DNA of 64,000 bases, taken from Rana temporaria. Lineage: Eukaryota; Chordata; Amphibia; Anura; Ranidae. Location: NCBI RefSeq assembly GCF_905171775.1, contig NC_053490.1:523376398-523440397 (forward strand), in the 5' to 3' direction. How positions within the stretch are numbered: the first letter of the stretch is position 1; the number at the start of each line of letters is the position of its first letter. This document shows positions 10,866 through 22,967 of this stretch, in pieces. A program made the translations under genes and the position numbers. A model generated the notes under the pieces. It was given only the letters and a program-made list of their open reading frames with translations, was not told where the DNA came from and did no database searches.

Positions 10866-11600
10866 ACATCTAGCCCTCGCTACCCACGCCAGGAGGACAA
10901 CGAACAACGCTGCTTCCGGTGCAAACAGTTGGGTCACTTCAAGCAGAATTGCCCCATGAATGACAACACCAGGTCAAATTGGTCTCAACCTGGGTACCGC
11001 CCACCGGCAGCAGCCCATTGTGTAGACTCGGCTTGGGATCCCCAGGAGCTGGGTCAGGAAGAACCATTGGGCACCCCTTACGAAGCCCTCATGGTACAAT
11101 CTGTTATTACGGACAACAGGGAACACCATTGTCAGCTGGTCATGGGCGACAGCCATGAGCCGGAGGGGCCTTGGAGGGAGCTGGGCAGAAAGAGGCACCG
11201 CCAGCTACCCTCCAAGAAGAAGAGGTCCTGGAAGTCATATAACCAGCGGACCTCGGAGGAGAAGAAGCGACTGGAGGAGATGGAATCGCAGCGGGCGCCC
11301 CAGATGCGGGCCGAGATGTTCGCCAAGGGCCCACCGGTGGCCCCTTACACCACCACCCAGTTCCTGATGATGAAGGACCACGTGGAGAGCCTGCAGGACA
11401 TGAGCAAGCAGGATCTGATCCGTGAGTACATAGAGCTGGAAGAGTGCATAAGCCGCATGGAGGAGGAGAACAACCACCTGAGGTCACAGCGGGCTGACCC
11501 CCCCAGGCTCCATGAACTGGAGATGGAGCTGGAGAAGCTCAAAGAGGAGAACCGGCGGCTGCGGAGGGAGCAGGGGGTGGCTGACCTTATGGGGCTCTGA
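10866..11600 (+). CDS. Gag-like C-terminus: CCHC zinc knuckle followed by coiled coil (5' partial)
   Basis: The frame is open from the MITE junction to a TGA at 11598-11600, about 244 codons, with an in-frame TAG at 10863 on the MITE side. Near the start is a retroviral-type zinc knuckle, CFRCKQLGHFKQNC (C-X2-C-X4-H-X4-C), which binds nucleic acid in Gag proteins. Then come a Pro-rich spacer, a basic stretch (KRHRQLPSKKKRSWK) and a Glu/Leu-rich region with heptads (LHELEMELEKLKEENRRL) predicted to form a coiled coil, ending VADLMGL. No protease or polymerase motif follows: the LTR lies about 390 bp downstream. Gag assignment is from the knuckle and LTR context; I do not recognise the coiled-coil tail. 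Confidence 0.6.
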   Translation, partial: TSSPRYPRQEDNEQRCFRCKQLGHFKQNCPMNDNTRSNWSQPGYRPPAAAHCVDSAWDPQELGQEEPLGTPYEALMVQSVITDNREHHCQLVMGDSHEPEGPWRELGRKRHRQLPSKKKRSWKSYNQRTSEEKKRLEEMESQRAPQMRAEMFAKGPPVAPYTTTQFLMMKDHVESLQDMSKQDLIREYIELEECISRMEEENNHLRSQRADPPRLHELEMELEKLKEENRRLRREQGVADLMGL

Positions 11601-11985
11601 GTCCCCCCCCCCCCCGGACTCTGAGCACCAGTGCTACAGCATTTCAACAAATATAACTTTTTCTTTTTATGAATCTCCTGTGACTGTCACTTCAGAGCCA
11701 TAACCTGCCCCTCCCATAGCGGGACACCTAGATGGCGGCGCACAGACCCATTCGCCGTCCTCACACTGACTTCTGGTGACTTTGCAGATCGCACAAAGAC
11801 TTGGGGACTGACCGGCGTGTGATCTGACGACCCGGTGGCATACCTGAGTCTGAAGCAGTTGCCAAGGGAGGTCAGTCATGCCAAACGGAGTTAACCTCGG
11901 ACTAAAAGCTCTGAACCCGTCAACCCTACTGGACCAGGGAAGGTCCAACCGGGTTTTCCGGAGCAGGGAGAAAAAGGGGGGCCAT
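11601..11985 (+). other. Spacer and polypurine tract before the 3' LTR
   Basis: Non-coding apart from short chance frames. It starts with a C-run at 11604-11616. The purine tract gggagaaaaaggggggcca directly before the LTR is the expected primer for plus-strand synthesis. Confidence 0.6.
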
Positions 11986-12501
11986 TGTGATACATTTGCC
12001 TATATGTCTCAGTTTAATTCTCCCTGCTTGCCATTGTGATTACCATCCGGTTATTGAAGTGCTAATGTCCCCTCACTATTTCTAAAGGTTAATTGATCTA
12101 TTGTGTTGTGTGAAGGAGATCTGTGTTTATGTGGCTTGTGTTAATTATTCTGATTGCTTCATTGTGGTAATTATCTCTCTATATGCGGGGTCGAGTTGTC
12201 TAGTTAATGTATTTAGTACAACTAGTACTCAACTCCACTGATGTCATTATCTAAAGAAAATGTGTTTTCAGACTCGGCTCCGTCGTGTCTGCCTACTCAT
12301 CTGTATGGAAGCCCCAGTGTGAGGGGGGCGGAGATTTGTCATTGTAACAGTTTTGGAAATGACATATAAGCTGTGTGTTATAACATTAAACTCAGTCTTG
12401 GTTCCAGCATCCAGTCTTGACTCATGTGTGGGGGATCCTGTGATGGTCTTGTATGGAGAGGAGGGAATGCTTGACGGGGATATCATACCGATACCGTCAC
12501 A
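11986..12501 (+). repeat. 3' LTR
   Basis: A 516-bp block beginning TGTGA and ending TCACA, the expected short inverted termini, and directly preceded by a polypurine tract. Inside are a TATA-like atataa near 12364 and a cattaaa poly(A)-like signal near 12384, spaced as promoter and R-region signals would be. No second copy is in the window for comparison. Confidence 0.75.
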
Positions 12502-12734
12502 CTTACCTCTCCCCGTTCTTCCTCTCTGTGACCGGATCGCAGGACACCGGCGGCAATCGGGTCCGCTGTTCATGTGGGGACGGTTACGGGGGAGAGGACC
12601 GGGTCGCGAGCGCGCCACTGGTGACGCGCTCGTGACCCACGGCTGGGATCTTAAAGGGGACGTACATGTACGCCCTTGTGCCCAGCCGTGCCATTCTGCT
12701 GACGTATATCGTCGTGCGGCAGGTCCTCCAGCGG
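12502..12734. mobile_element. Right fragment of the same piggyBac-type MITE
   Basis: It matches the right part of the MITE at 41262-42151: caggacaccggcgg, a cacggctgggatcttaaa-like block and gacgtatatcg. It ends near ggtcctccagcgg before TTAA at 12735-12738. Confidence 0.6.
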
Positions 12735-13281
12735 TTAAAGTAAAACTAAAGAATTTTATTTTATTTTGCATAGGGTGGAGAGGGATTAAAACCCCCTGTC
12801 AGGTTATTATTGCTGTCTGCGCCCCTATTAGACAGATTTGCCCTGTTAACTGTTTTCACAGAGAGTGAAAAAAAATCCCAAATTTTGGGTTGTCACCAGA
12901 TTAGGAATAGAGGGAAAATCTTCCATTGGGGAGACTTTGGAGGGATTTAATCTCACTTCCTGTTTTGGCCATGGGACAGGAAGTAAGGGAAAATCTTCCC
13001 AACGGGACAAAAAAACCTGACTGGGTTTATAACCCCCCCCTTTCTTTACTCTATCCAGAGTGAACAAAATTCACTGTATAAATCTTTTTGTGAAAAAAAA
13101 AAAGTCTGTATAAATGATTGTAAAAATATAGAAAATAGTATATTTTTTTTATATCAATTCTTTATTTAAATGCATTTATTACATACAAAAATAAGGAAAA
13201 GTATCAACAACATTGCAGTCAGGGTGGCAGTTACCATCGTCATTACAAGTCATTAGAAGTATAAACAGAGATAGAAATTAT
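12735..13281. other. Unclassified AT-rich repeat-like interval
   Basis: It has weakly inverted blocks (gtaaaactaaag near 12740, ctttactctatcc near 13040; ggaaaatcttcc twice at about 12913 and 12989). The repeated block suggests an old interspersed repeat. No gene seen. Confidence 0.3.
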
Positions 13282-13939
13282 GGGCCAGATCCACAGACAG
13301 AGTACGCCGGAGTATCTACTGATACGCCGGCGTACTTTCAAATTTCCCGCGTCGTATCTTTAGTTTGAATCCTCAAACCAAGATACGACGGCATCTGGGT
13401 TAGATCCGACAGGTGTACGTCGTTTTCCACGTTGGGTATGCAAATTAGCTATTTCCAACGATCCATGAACGTACGCGTGGCCGTCGCATTCTCTTACGTC
13501 GTCTCTAGTCGGCTTTTTCCGGCGTATAGTTAAAGCTGCTATTTTGCGCCGTATAGATAGACTTGCCATGTTAAGTATGGCCGTCGTTCCCGCGTCGAAA
13601 TTTGAATTTTTTTTTTTGCGTAAGTCGTCCGTGAATCGGGATGGACGTAATTCACGTCTAAGTTAAAAAAAATGACGTCGTTGCGACGTCATTTAGCGCA
13701 ATGCACGGCGAGAAATTTAGAAACGGAGCATGCGCAGTTCATTCGGCGCGGGGACGCGCTTCATTTAAATGAAACACGCCCCCTAATCGCCGATTTGAAT
13801 TCCGCCGCCAGAAATACACTACGTCGCCGTAACTTACGGCGCGAAATCTTTGAGGATTCGAAAGAACACCAGGTAAGGTACGGCGGCGTACCGTATCTCT
13901 GATACGCTGCGCCGATCTATTTCTATGTGGATCTAGCCC
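13282..13939. mobile_element. Harbinger-like MITE R4
   Basis: The inverted ends are gggccagatccac and gtggatctagccc, with gatacgccggcgta blocks inside. The right half (from 13586) is inside the duplicated unit and recurs at 18004-18350. Confidence 0.65.
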
Positions 13940-14142
13940 TAAAATCTCACAAAAGCTCCACCTGAAGGTAAAAAAAGCATTAACTCCTTGATCAACAAAG
14001 TATGTTTACAAACGTCCTGGTAGTCGAGGGGTTAAAGCGAGCTCATGGCTGAGATTTCTATTGCTTCCTACAGCCAACTCTAAGCTATTATGTAAAATTG
14101 ATCTGGAGGGCTGTATAGTCGCCCAATCACTTAAAACATTAA

Positions 14143-14214
14143 ATAATATTATATTAATAAATAATGATGCATTAAAACTATAGGAATATATTTGGGAATA
14201 GATTGACGGGGTGC

Positions 14215-14252
<38 letters not shown>

Positions 14253-14556
14253 TATTTACTTGATTCTATTTTAATTTTATAATGACATTTTTTATTTTTT
14301 TATTTTTTTTATTATATATTTTTTTTTCTATGTACTGTAAGTACATAGAAAACAATTAATATAATAAAAAAAAATAAAAAATGTCATTATAAAATTAAAA
14401 TAGAATCAAGTAAATAAATAATAATAATAATAATAATAAAAAAAAGCACCCCGTCAATCTATTCCTCTGTTTATTAATTTATTTTATAAAATATATTCCT
14501 ATAGTTTTAATGCATCAGTATTTATTAATATAATATTATTTAATGTTTTTTTATTT
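14143..14556. repeat. Long AT-rich hairpin, copy A
   Basis: Two arms of about 190-210 nt meet near 14335 at tctatgtactgtaagtacatag. The left arm reads attaaataatattatat ... gacggggtgc ... and the right arm repeats it in reverse complement to ataatattatttaatg. Copy B (18541-18860) keeps the left arm and centre but only the first part of the right arm. Confidence 0.85.
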
Positions 14557-14878
14557 TTTATTAAACAATATAAAATCAATAAACAGCTTCAGGGCACCAA
14601 GCAAGAGGGGACTGGGGAACATGCATTTTCGTGATCTCCTCTACGATTTATGAACCAAGAAGTGACAATGAATAATAAGTCACTTCCAGATTCAAAGCTG
14701 TCATCACCGAGCAACTGTGGCCAGGGTAGCAGATAACGAAGCACAATCTGTGCTTGATTAGCTGCAGTTGAGGGAAGACATCTAATCGATCCCTGGTTTC
14801 TCCTGTAACTTGTCCATTGCTATGTGGGGGAGACTTGTTGGCTCCCTTGTGTAATAGCAATAAATTACATTTATAAAG
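14557..14878. other. Spacer present only in copy A
   Basis: About 320 bp of ordinary-composition sequence between the hairpin and a second gtcatta...agtaaatag block. It is missing in copy B together with the right hairpin arm. No gene recognised. Confidence 0.5.
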
Positions 14879-15038
14879 ATGTCATTAAAATAGAATTAAG
14901 TAAATAGAAAAAAATATACATTATTTTTTTAAAAGCACCCTGTTACCCCGTGCACAATCTATTCCTCTGTTTGTTAATGTATTTTATAAAATATATTCCT
15001 TTATAGTTTTAATGCATCATTATTTATTACTATAGTAT

Positions 15039-15085
<47 letters not shown>

Positions 15086-15139
15086 AAAAATATGAAATCA
15101 ATTAATGTATCATTATTAATGCATTGTTTATTAATGTAA

Positions 15140-15495
15140 GGCCCCTTTCACATTGAGGCGTTTTTCATGCGGTACAGCGCTAAAAATAGCGCTGCTATAC
15201 CGCATGAAAAAACCTGCCCTGTAGTGTTTCACACTTTCACACTGAAGCGGTGCGCTAGCAGGAGCGCTCCAAAAGTCCTGCTAGCCGAATCTTTACCGCG
15301 GTATAGGAGCGGTGTGTTCACCGCTCCTATACCGCGCCTTCCCATTGAAATCAATGGGAAAGCGCAGTAATAGCGCGGTAATACCGCCCTCACCGCTAGC
15401 GCCCGAATATCTCGGTAAATACGGCGGTATAGCCACGCTACAAATAGCGCGGCTATACCGTCACCGCGGCTCCACGCCTCAATGTGAAAGAGGTC
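15140..15495. mobile_element. Harbinger-like MITE, private to copy A
   Basis: A 356-bp element with ends ggcccctttcacattgaggc and gcctcaatgtgaaagaggtc, flanked by TAA on both sides (15137-15139 and 15496-15498). Copy B shows the empty site with a single TAA (ttaatgtaattgtattt near 21183), which proves the insertion and its 3-bp duplication. The interior is built of ccgcggtataggagcgg-type palindromes. Confidence 0.9.
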
Positions 15496-15833
15496 TAATT
15501 GTATTTATACATATATCATAGGTGTGCACACCAAAGCTCAAGCACACATGTATGTGTATGTGTATATATATATATATATATATATACACACAAACAGACA
15601 CATACACACACTCTAAATAAATGTTAAAATGTTGTAGTTGCAGTGAACGGCGTGAGTAGAGCAGTGGACGTGAAAGTCGGGTAGTGGTAGTTGTTTTATT
15701 TATTTTATTTTATTTTTGTATCTTTTTTCTTTATATTTTTTTTATTATTTTTTTACATTTTTTGGGGGGTGAAATATCAGCAGGGTGAATCTGCACTGCA
15801 CAGCGTGATTAGGGTTTGCCCAGGCACACCCTA

Positions 15834-15918
<85 letters not shown>

Positions 15919-15924
15919 TAATAA
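15496..15924. other. Copy A spacer with TA/CA microsatellites
   Basis: It contains a short (TA)n near 15563-15585 and a long (TA)n(CA)n at about 15836-15920. The equivalent in copy B is 21171-21620. No gene seen. Confidence 0.6.
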
Positions 15925-16531
15925 ATATTAAATTAATTCATGTATTATTTATTTTTAATGCATTATTATTTATTTAATATGGTATAAAAAAAATTATCGT
16001 ATACTATTTCATTTATTAAATTATGAAGTTATTTATTAGTTACTTTAATAATGTATACCCTTTTTTTAACTATTTACAAACTGATATTGATGTTTATTAA
16101 ATATTAAATTAATGAATGTATGGATTTGAATGCATTATTATTTATTCAATCTTTTTATATATTTTTTATTGTATTACTTAATTTATTAAATTATAACGTT
16201 ATTTTCTACATTACTTTATTAATGTGTATGTATTTTTAAAATGATTTACTAATTTATATTGATCTTTAAAATATATCTAAACATCAATATATTAAATTAA
16301 TTTATGTATTATTTTTAATACATTATTATTTAATTAATATTTTATATTTTTTTTTGTATGACTTAATTTATTAAATTATAAAGTTATTTAGTATTGATTC
16401 ATTGATGTAGATCTATTTTTTAAATATATTTTATATTGTATGACTTCATTTAATAAATTATAAAGTTATTTTCTAATTACTTTATTAATGTGTATCTATT
16501 TTTTTAACTATTTACTAATTTATATTGATGG

Positions 16532-16616
<85 letters not shown>

Positions 16617-17690
16617 ACAAATATTAAATTATTTTATTATTTTTAATGCATTATTATTTAATCAATATTTTATATATTTTTTATTGTATGACTTCATTTA
16701 TTAAATTATAAAGTTATTTTCTAATTACTTTATTAATGTGTATCTATTTTTTAAGCGATTTACTAATTTATATTGATGTTTAATATATATCTAAACATTA
16801 AAAATATTACATTAATGAATGTTTTATTTTTAATGCATTATTATTTAATCAATATTTTATATATTTTTTATTGTATGACTTCATTTATTAAACTATAAAG
16901 TTATTTTTTATTACTTTATTGATGTAGATCTATTTTTTTAAAATATATTTTATATATTTTTTATTGTATGACTTAATTTATTAAATTATAAAGTTATTTA
17001 GTATTGCTTCATTGATGTAGATGTATTTTTTTTAATATATTTTATATTGTATGACTTAATTTATTAAATTATAAAGTTATTTTCTAATTACTTTATTAAT
17101 GTGTATCTATTTTTTAAACTATTTACTAATTTATATTGATGTTTAATATTTATACACATTACAAATATTAAATTATTTTATTATTTTTAATGCATTATTA
17201 TTTAATCAATATTTTATATTTTTTTATTATATGACTTCATTTATTAAATTATAAAGTTATTTTCTAATTACTTTATTAATGTGTATCTATTTTTTAAACG
17301 ATTTACTAATTTATATTGATGTTTAATATATACCTAAACATTAAAAATATTAAATTAATGAATGTTTTATTTTTAATGCATTATTATTTAGTCAATATTT
17401 TATATAGTATGACTTCATTTATTAAACTATAAAGTTATTTAGTATTACTTTATTGATGTAGATCTATTTTTTTAAATATATTTTTTATTGTATGACTTCA
17501 TTTATTAAATTATAAAGTGATTTAGTATTACTTCATTGATGTAGATCTATCTTTTAAATACATTTTATATATTTTGTATTGTATGACTTAATTTAGTTAT
17601 TTATTATCACTTTAATAATGTATATCTATTTTTAAACGATTTACTCATTTATATCGATATTTAATTTATAATTATTAACTATTTATCAAT
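15925..17690. repeat. AT-rich degenerate tandem repeat field, copy A
   Basis: Almost pure A/T sequence in which two kinds of unit alternate: a short one of roughly 85-95 bp (tgacttaatttattaaatta, aagttattt, gatgtagatctatttttt) and a longer one of roughly 250 bp with tttttaatgcattattattt. A (TA)n run of about 75 bp lies at 16535-16609. Confidence 0.75.
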
Positions 17691-17699
17691 TGAAAAAAA

Positions 17700-18003
17700 A
17701 GTTGAATATTTTATTGTTTGTCGTGGGACTACAATTCCTTTGCCATCCCGAACCCTCTGCAACCCTGAGCCTTGTATTCTACGGGAGTGTGCCCTTCACA
17801 AACATGGCGGCTGCCACACTTCCTGCCCATACCAGCTGACTCGTTCTAGCTCCTGACGTGCCGCTCTGTCCGTTCGGTCCTCCAGCTCTCTATAGTTTAT
17901 AGCGGGACTGGAGCAGCAGCGAGTGCCTTGGGGGGAGAGGCAGGTGTAGCGCTCCCCTTATATAGATACACCATAGGTAGCGGCGCCCTCCTGTGTCCAC
18001 TGC
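17700..18003 (+). promoter_or_regulatory. Promoter-like block, copy A (upstream duplicate)
   Basis: The AT field ends abruptly in sequence with higher GC and known promoter motifs: actacaattcc at 17728-17738 (ZNF143/Staf-like), aacatggcggc at 17801-17811 (YY1-like), acttcctgcc (ETS-like). The ATG in the YY1 site opens only 11 codons. The unit breaks off at 18003, just before the bases that form a splice donor in copy B, so this copy lacks the donor. Confidence 0.5.
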
Positions 18004-18540
18004 GTTCCCGCGTCGAAATTTGAATTTTTTTTTTTGCGTAAGTCGTCCGTGAATCGGGATGGACGTAATTCACGTCTAAGTTAAAAAAAATGACGTCGTT
18101 GCGACGTCATTTAGCGCAATGCACGGCGAGAAATTTAGAAACGGAGCATGCGCAGTTCATTCGGCGCGGGGACGCGCTTCATTTAAATGAAACACGCCCC
18201 CTAATCGCCGATTTGAAATCCGCCGCCAGAAATACACTACGCCGCCGTAACTTACGGCGCGAGGATTCGAAAGAACGCCAGGTAAGGTACGGCGGCTTAG
18301 TGTATCTCTGATACGCTGCGCCGATCTATTTCTATGTTGATCTGGCCCTAAAATCTCACAAAAGCTCCACCTGAAGGTAAAAAAAGCATTAACTCCTTGA
18401 TCAACAAAGTATGTTTACAAACGTCCTGGTAGTCGAGGGGTTAAAGCGAGCTCATGGCTGAGATTTCTATTGCTTCCTACAGCCAACTCTAAGCTATTAT
18501 GTAAAATTGATCTGGAGGGCTGTATAGTCGCCCAATCACT

Positions 18541-18646
18541 TAAAAACATTAAATAATATTATATTAATAAATAATGATGCATTAAAACTATAGGAATATA
18601 TTTTATAAAATAAATTAATAAACAGAGGAATAGATTGACGGGGTGC

Positions 18647-18688
<42 letters not shown>

Positions 18689-18860
18689 TACTTGATTCTA
18701 TTTTAATTTTATAATGACATTTTTTTTTATTATTATTATATATTTTTTTCTATGTACTGTAAGTACATAGAAAAAAAATTAATATAATAAAAAAAATTAA
18801 AAAATGTCATTATAAAATTAAAATAGAATCAAGTAAATAGAAGAAAACATAAATTATTTT
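18541..18860. repeat. AT-rich hairpin, copy B, right arm shortened
   Basis: Same centre as copy A (tctatgtactgtaagtacatag near 18749). The left arm is longer by an internal block (ttttataaaataaattaat) that copy A lacks in its left arm but keeps in its right arm. Confidence 0.8.
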
Positions 18861-19014
18861 GTTAAAAGCACCCTGTCACCACGTGCACAATCTATTCCTC
18901 TGTTTGTTAATGTATTTTATAAAATATATTCCTTTATAGTTTTAATGCATCATAATTTATTACTATAGTATTATTTTTATATATATATATGAAATCAATT
19001 AATGTATCATTATT

Positions 19015-21170
19015 TTTTGTTTACAAACGGTTTATTGGAATATAAGTCTCAATACAGTTAAAGTTCACATTGGCAAGGAGTACAAAAATACATACATATG
19101 TAGTGAACATCAGTGAAGGATATGCATAGCATTTATTCGAGAGGCAGAGGAATAGGTTATGGTTTGTATAAAAGGCTGCACGGCAGCATAGTACAGTGAT
19201 GTAAGTACTATATGAATCAGTTTAATGGCAAGGAGAGGAGGGAAATATAAAAAAAAAAAAGGGGGGGGGGATAGCAGACTCATAAAATGATTCATTGGAT
19301 CAACAGAGATAGGTCCCACGGCCTCCACTTCTGATCGTATATGCTCATAGTATCATATAAGGTGTGATGTATGCGTTCTGCTAGTTTGATGGACAACATA
19401 CGATCCATAATTTGGGCCCATGGCACCGTGGCTGAACGCCAGTTGAGAGCTATTGCCCAGTGTATTGATGTGAGCAAGGTATGTATTAGCCTGGTATGGG
19501 CTATAGGGATGTCGGGAATAGGATAAAAAAGGAGACACATTTTTGGTGTGAGTTCTATTCTTCTACCTGTTATCTGTTCTATTTTGATACTGACCTGTTG
19601 CCATGTATTTTTGAGGTGTGTACATTCCCAGAAGGTGTGGATAAGGGAACCTTGTACTGGGCAACCTCTAAAACAAAGGGGAGAAGTTGCAGGATAGAAT
19701 GAATTAATTCTGTCAGGGGTAAGGTACCATCTATATTGGAGTTTAATGGCAGATTCCCTAATAGAGGCTGTCTTGGTGCATTTCCGTAGGTTGTTAGTCA
19801 TGCTGTCCCATTGTTCAGTGGAGAAGGATTCATCTAGATCTGATTCCCATTGCTGCATTTGGTGTGTTTTGTCTGGTAAATTGTGTTCGTTTAGGGTTCT
19901 ATAGATTCTAGATATCAAGCCCCTATCTCGGGGTGAAGTAAGACAAATTTGTTCAAAAATCGTGAAGGGGTTTTGGAGGGAGAGAGAGAAGTTTTTTTGA
20001 TAGAATAGTTTGATATTATTATAGTCTGAGAATTCCATATCTTTAAGTTTATATTCTGTTTGCAAATCTAAGAATGTGCGAAAAGTATTATTTTTAGTGA
20101 AAGCTTTTAGGTTAGATAGATTGAGGAGTTTCCAAATAGAATATTGGTTGGAGTGTAGGTCGGGGGGGGTAAATAAAGGGTCCCCTATGAAGGAAGCTAG
20201 GGGAGGGATCTCTGAGGAGATGTTAAACTTATGTTTATGTCTGTGCCATAATAGTAGGTCCTGGTGTACTACTTTATTAAGTTGACCCATTCTTTGAGTT
20301 TTAATAGATTTAGACCATAGGAGGCCTTGGAGGTGGAACGGTAGGACAGATTGTTCCTCAAATTCTAGCCAGGGGATATGATTGGAAGGTGCATACCATT
20401 GTGCCAGTTGTGTATATCTGGCAGAAAGGTAGTATAGCCATAAGTTTGGCATACTCAACCCTCCCCTCGATTGAGGTCTATACATCAGTGCATATCCAAA
20501 TCTAGATTTTTTATTTTGCCATATAAATTTGTTTATATCTCTTTGTATAGAATCTAGGGCACTCTTAGGGACCAGGATAGGAAGTGCTCTAAAGAAGAAA
20601 AGTAGTTTTGGAAGTATAACCATCTTGGTGGCAATTATCCTACCCATAAAGGACGTATGGAATGCTGCCCATGATTTGAGTAGATCTCTGATGTTTTGAA
20701 GTAATCTAGGGTAGTTTTTTTGGTATAGGGACTTGTAGGATGGGGTGATAAGGATGCCTAAATATCGGAAGGAATCTGAAGTCCATTGAAAGGAAAATTT
20801 CTCCTTTAGTCTGGCAGTCAGATCAGGGGGGCAGTTAACTGGTAGGGCGGAACATTTAGATAAATTTATGCCTAACCCTGAGAGGTCATGAAACGTATCT
20901 AAAGTCTTGATTAGGTTCGGTAGTGAAAGTAAAGGGTCAGAGAGAAACAGGAGGACGTCGTCTGCGTAGAGACTTAGTTTAAAATCTTTCAAACCTTTTG
21001 TGTAACCTTTGATGTTGGTATTACTGCGGATGGCGCAAGCAAGGGGCTCAATAGCAAGAGCGAACAAAAGAGGGGATAAGGGGCAGCCCTGTCTTGTGCC
21101 CCTGCTTAATGGGAAAAATTCAGAGTTATGGCCGGGGAGCTTAATACGAGTATGTGGATCGTGGTATTAT
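19015..21170 (-). mobile_element. 5'-truncated L1-group LINE, private to copy B
   Basis: The insertion is proved by the empty site in copy A (catcattattaatgcattg near 15108). The left edge is T-rich, consistent with a short poly(A) tail of a minus-strand insertion; the right edge cuts the reverse transcriptase domain, as usual for 5' truncation. The 3' untranslated part is about 19015-19291. Confidence 0.85.
19292..21166 (-). pseudogene. C-terminal half of an L1-group ORF2 reverse transcriptase (5' truncated)
   Basis: One long uninterrupted frame covers the end of ORF2. Its first residues contain RGTRQGCPLSPLLFALAIEP, a conserved RT block, followed by the catalytic palm motif YADDVLLF, then SFRYLGILI. 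After the RT comes the typical L1 thumb/linker (GRIIATKMVILPKLLFFFRA, FIWQNKKSR, RGGLSMPNL) and a C-terminal region with a short Cys/His stretch (CFRGCPVQGSLIHTFWEC). The N-terminal endonuclease and first half of RT are missing because the copy is truncated at about 21166. No internal stop was seen, so the insertion is relatively young. L1-group placement is by motif style; the exact clade is not resolved. Confidence 0.85.
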
Positions 21171-21275
21171 GCATTGTTTATTAATGTAATTGTATTTATA
21201 CATATATCATAGGTGTGTGCAGCCTCTTACATTAGGTTGTGCACCCCAAAGCTCAAACACACATGTATGTGTGTG

Positions 21276-21323
<48 letters not shown>

Positions 21324-21609
21324 AACAGACACATACACACACTCTAAATAAATGTTAAAATGTTGTAGTTGCAGTGCACGGTGTCAGTAGAGCAGTGGAC
21401 GTGAAAGTAGGGTAGTGGTAGTTTTATTTATTTCATTTTATTTTTGTATCTTTTTTCTTTATATTTTTTTATTATTTTTTTTTATTATTTTTATAATTTT
21501 TTTAAAAAAATTTGGGGGTGAAATGTCAGCAGGGTGAATCTGCACTGCACAGTGTGATTAGGGTTTGCCCAGGCACACCTGGCCCCTCTGCGCGCCTATG
21601 ATATATATA

Positions 21610-22039
21610 TATAGACACACGCATAAAAAATATTAAATTAATGAATGTATTATTTATTTTTAATGCATTATTATTTATTCAATATGTTAAAAAAAAATAT
21701 CGTATACTATTTAATTTATTAAATTACAAAGTTATTTATTAGTTACTTTAATCATGTATATATTTTTTTAACTATTTACAAACTGATATTGATGTTTATT
21801 AAATATTAAATTAATGAATGTATGGATTTGAATGCATTATTATTTATTCAATCTTTTTATATATTTTTTATTGTATTACTTAATTTATTAAATTATAACA
21901 TTATTTTCTAAATTACTTTGTTAATGTGTATGTATTTTTTAAATGATTTACTAATTTATATTGATGTTTAACATATATCTAAACATTAAAAATATTAAAT
22001 TAATTAATGTATTATTTTTAATGCATTATTATTTAATTA

Positions 22040-22126
<87 letters not shown>

Positions 22127-22935
22127 ATGACTTAATTTATTAAATTATAAAGTTATTTAGTATTGCTTCATTGATGTAGATCTATTTTTTAAATATATTT
22201 TATATTGTATGACTTCATTTATTAAATTATAAAGTTATTTATTATTACTTTATTGATGTAGATCTATTTTTTTAAATATATTTTATATATTTTTTATTGT
22301 ATGACTTCATTTATTAAATTATAACGTTATTTATTATTACTTTATTGATGTAGATCTATTTTTTTAAATATATTTTAGATTGTATGACTTAATTTATTAA
22401 ATTATAAAGTTATTTTCTAATTACTTTATTAATGTGTATCTATTTTTTAAATTATTTACTAATTTATATTGATGTTTAATATATATCTAAAAATTCAAAA
22501 TATTTAATTAATGAATGTTTTATTTTTAATGCATTATTATTTAGTCAATATTTTATATAGTATGACTTCATTTATTAAACTATAAAGTTATTTATTATTA
22601 CTTTATTGATGATGATCTATTTTTTTTAAATATATTTTATATATTTTTTATTGTATGACTTTATTTATTAAACTATAAAATCATTTAGTATTACTTTATT
22701 GATGTAGATCTATTTTTTTAAATATATTTTTTTATTGTATGACTTCATTTATTAAATTAAAAAATTATTTAGTATTACTTCATTGATGTAGATCTATTTT
22801 TTAAATACATTGTATATATTTTGTATTGTATGACTTAATTTAGTTATTTATTATCACCTTAATAATGTATATCTATTTTTAAAATATTTACTCATTTATA
22901 TCGATATTTAATTTATAATTAACTATTTATCAATT
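21610..22935. repeat. AT-rich degenerate tandem repeat field, copy B
   Basis: Same unit structure as 15925-17690, shorter, with a (TA)n run of about 75 bp at 22047-22122 at a different place in the field. Unit number differs between the copies. Confidence 0.75.
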
Positions 22936-22967
22936 GAAAAAAAGTTGAATATTTTATTGTTTGTCGT

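Larger units (their letters stand above)
10866..12501 (+). mobile_element. 3' part of an LTR retroelement with a complete 3' LTR
   Basis: The order is a zinc-knuckle coding end (10866-11600), an untranslated spacer, a polypurine tract (about 11966-11982) and an LTR (11986-12501). The 5' LTR, most of gag and any pol are absent. The element lies between two parts of one piggyBac-type MITE, so it either inserted there and then lost its 5' half together with MITE sequence, or was truncated at integration. Confidence 0.75.
13586..18003 (+). repeat. Tandem duplication, copy A (about 4.4 kb)
   Basis: It starts at gttcccgcgtcg inside MITE R4 and ends at gtgtccactgc, where copy B starts again with gttcccgcgtcg at 18004. 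Order: MITE R4 half, a 200-bp spacer, an AT hairpin, a private spacer, a private Harbinger-like MITE, (TA)n, an AT-rich repeat field, a promoter-like block. In the compared promoter block the two copies differ by only a few substitutions and a small indel. Confidence 0.9.
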
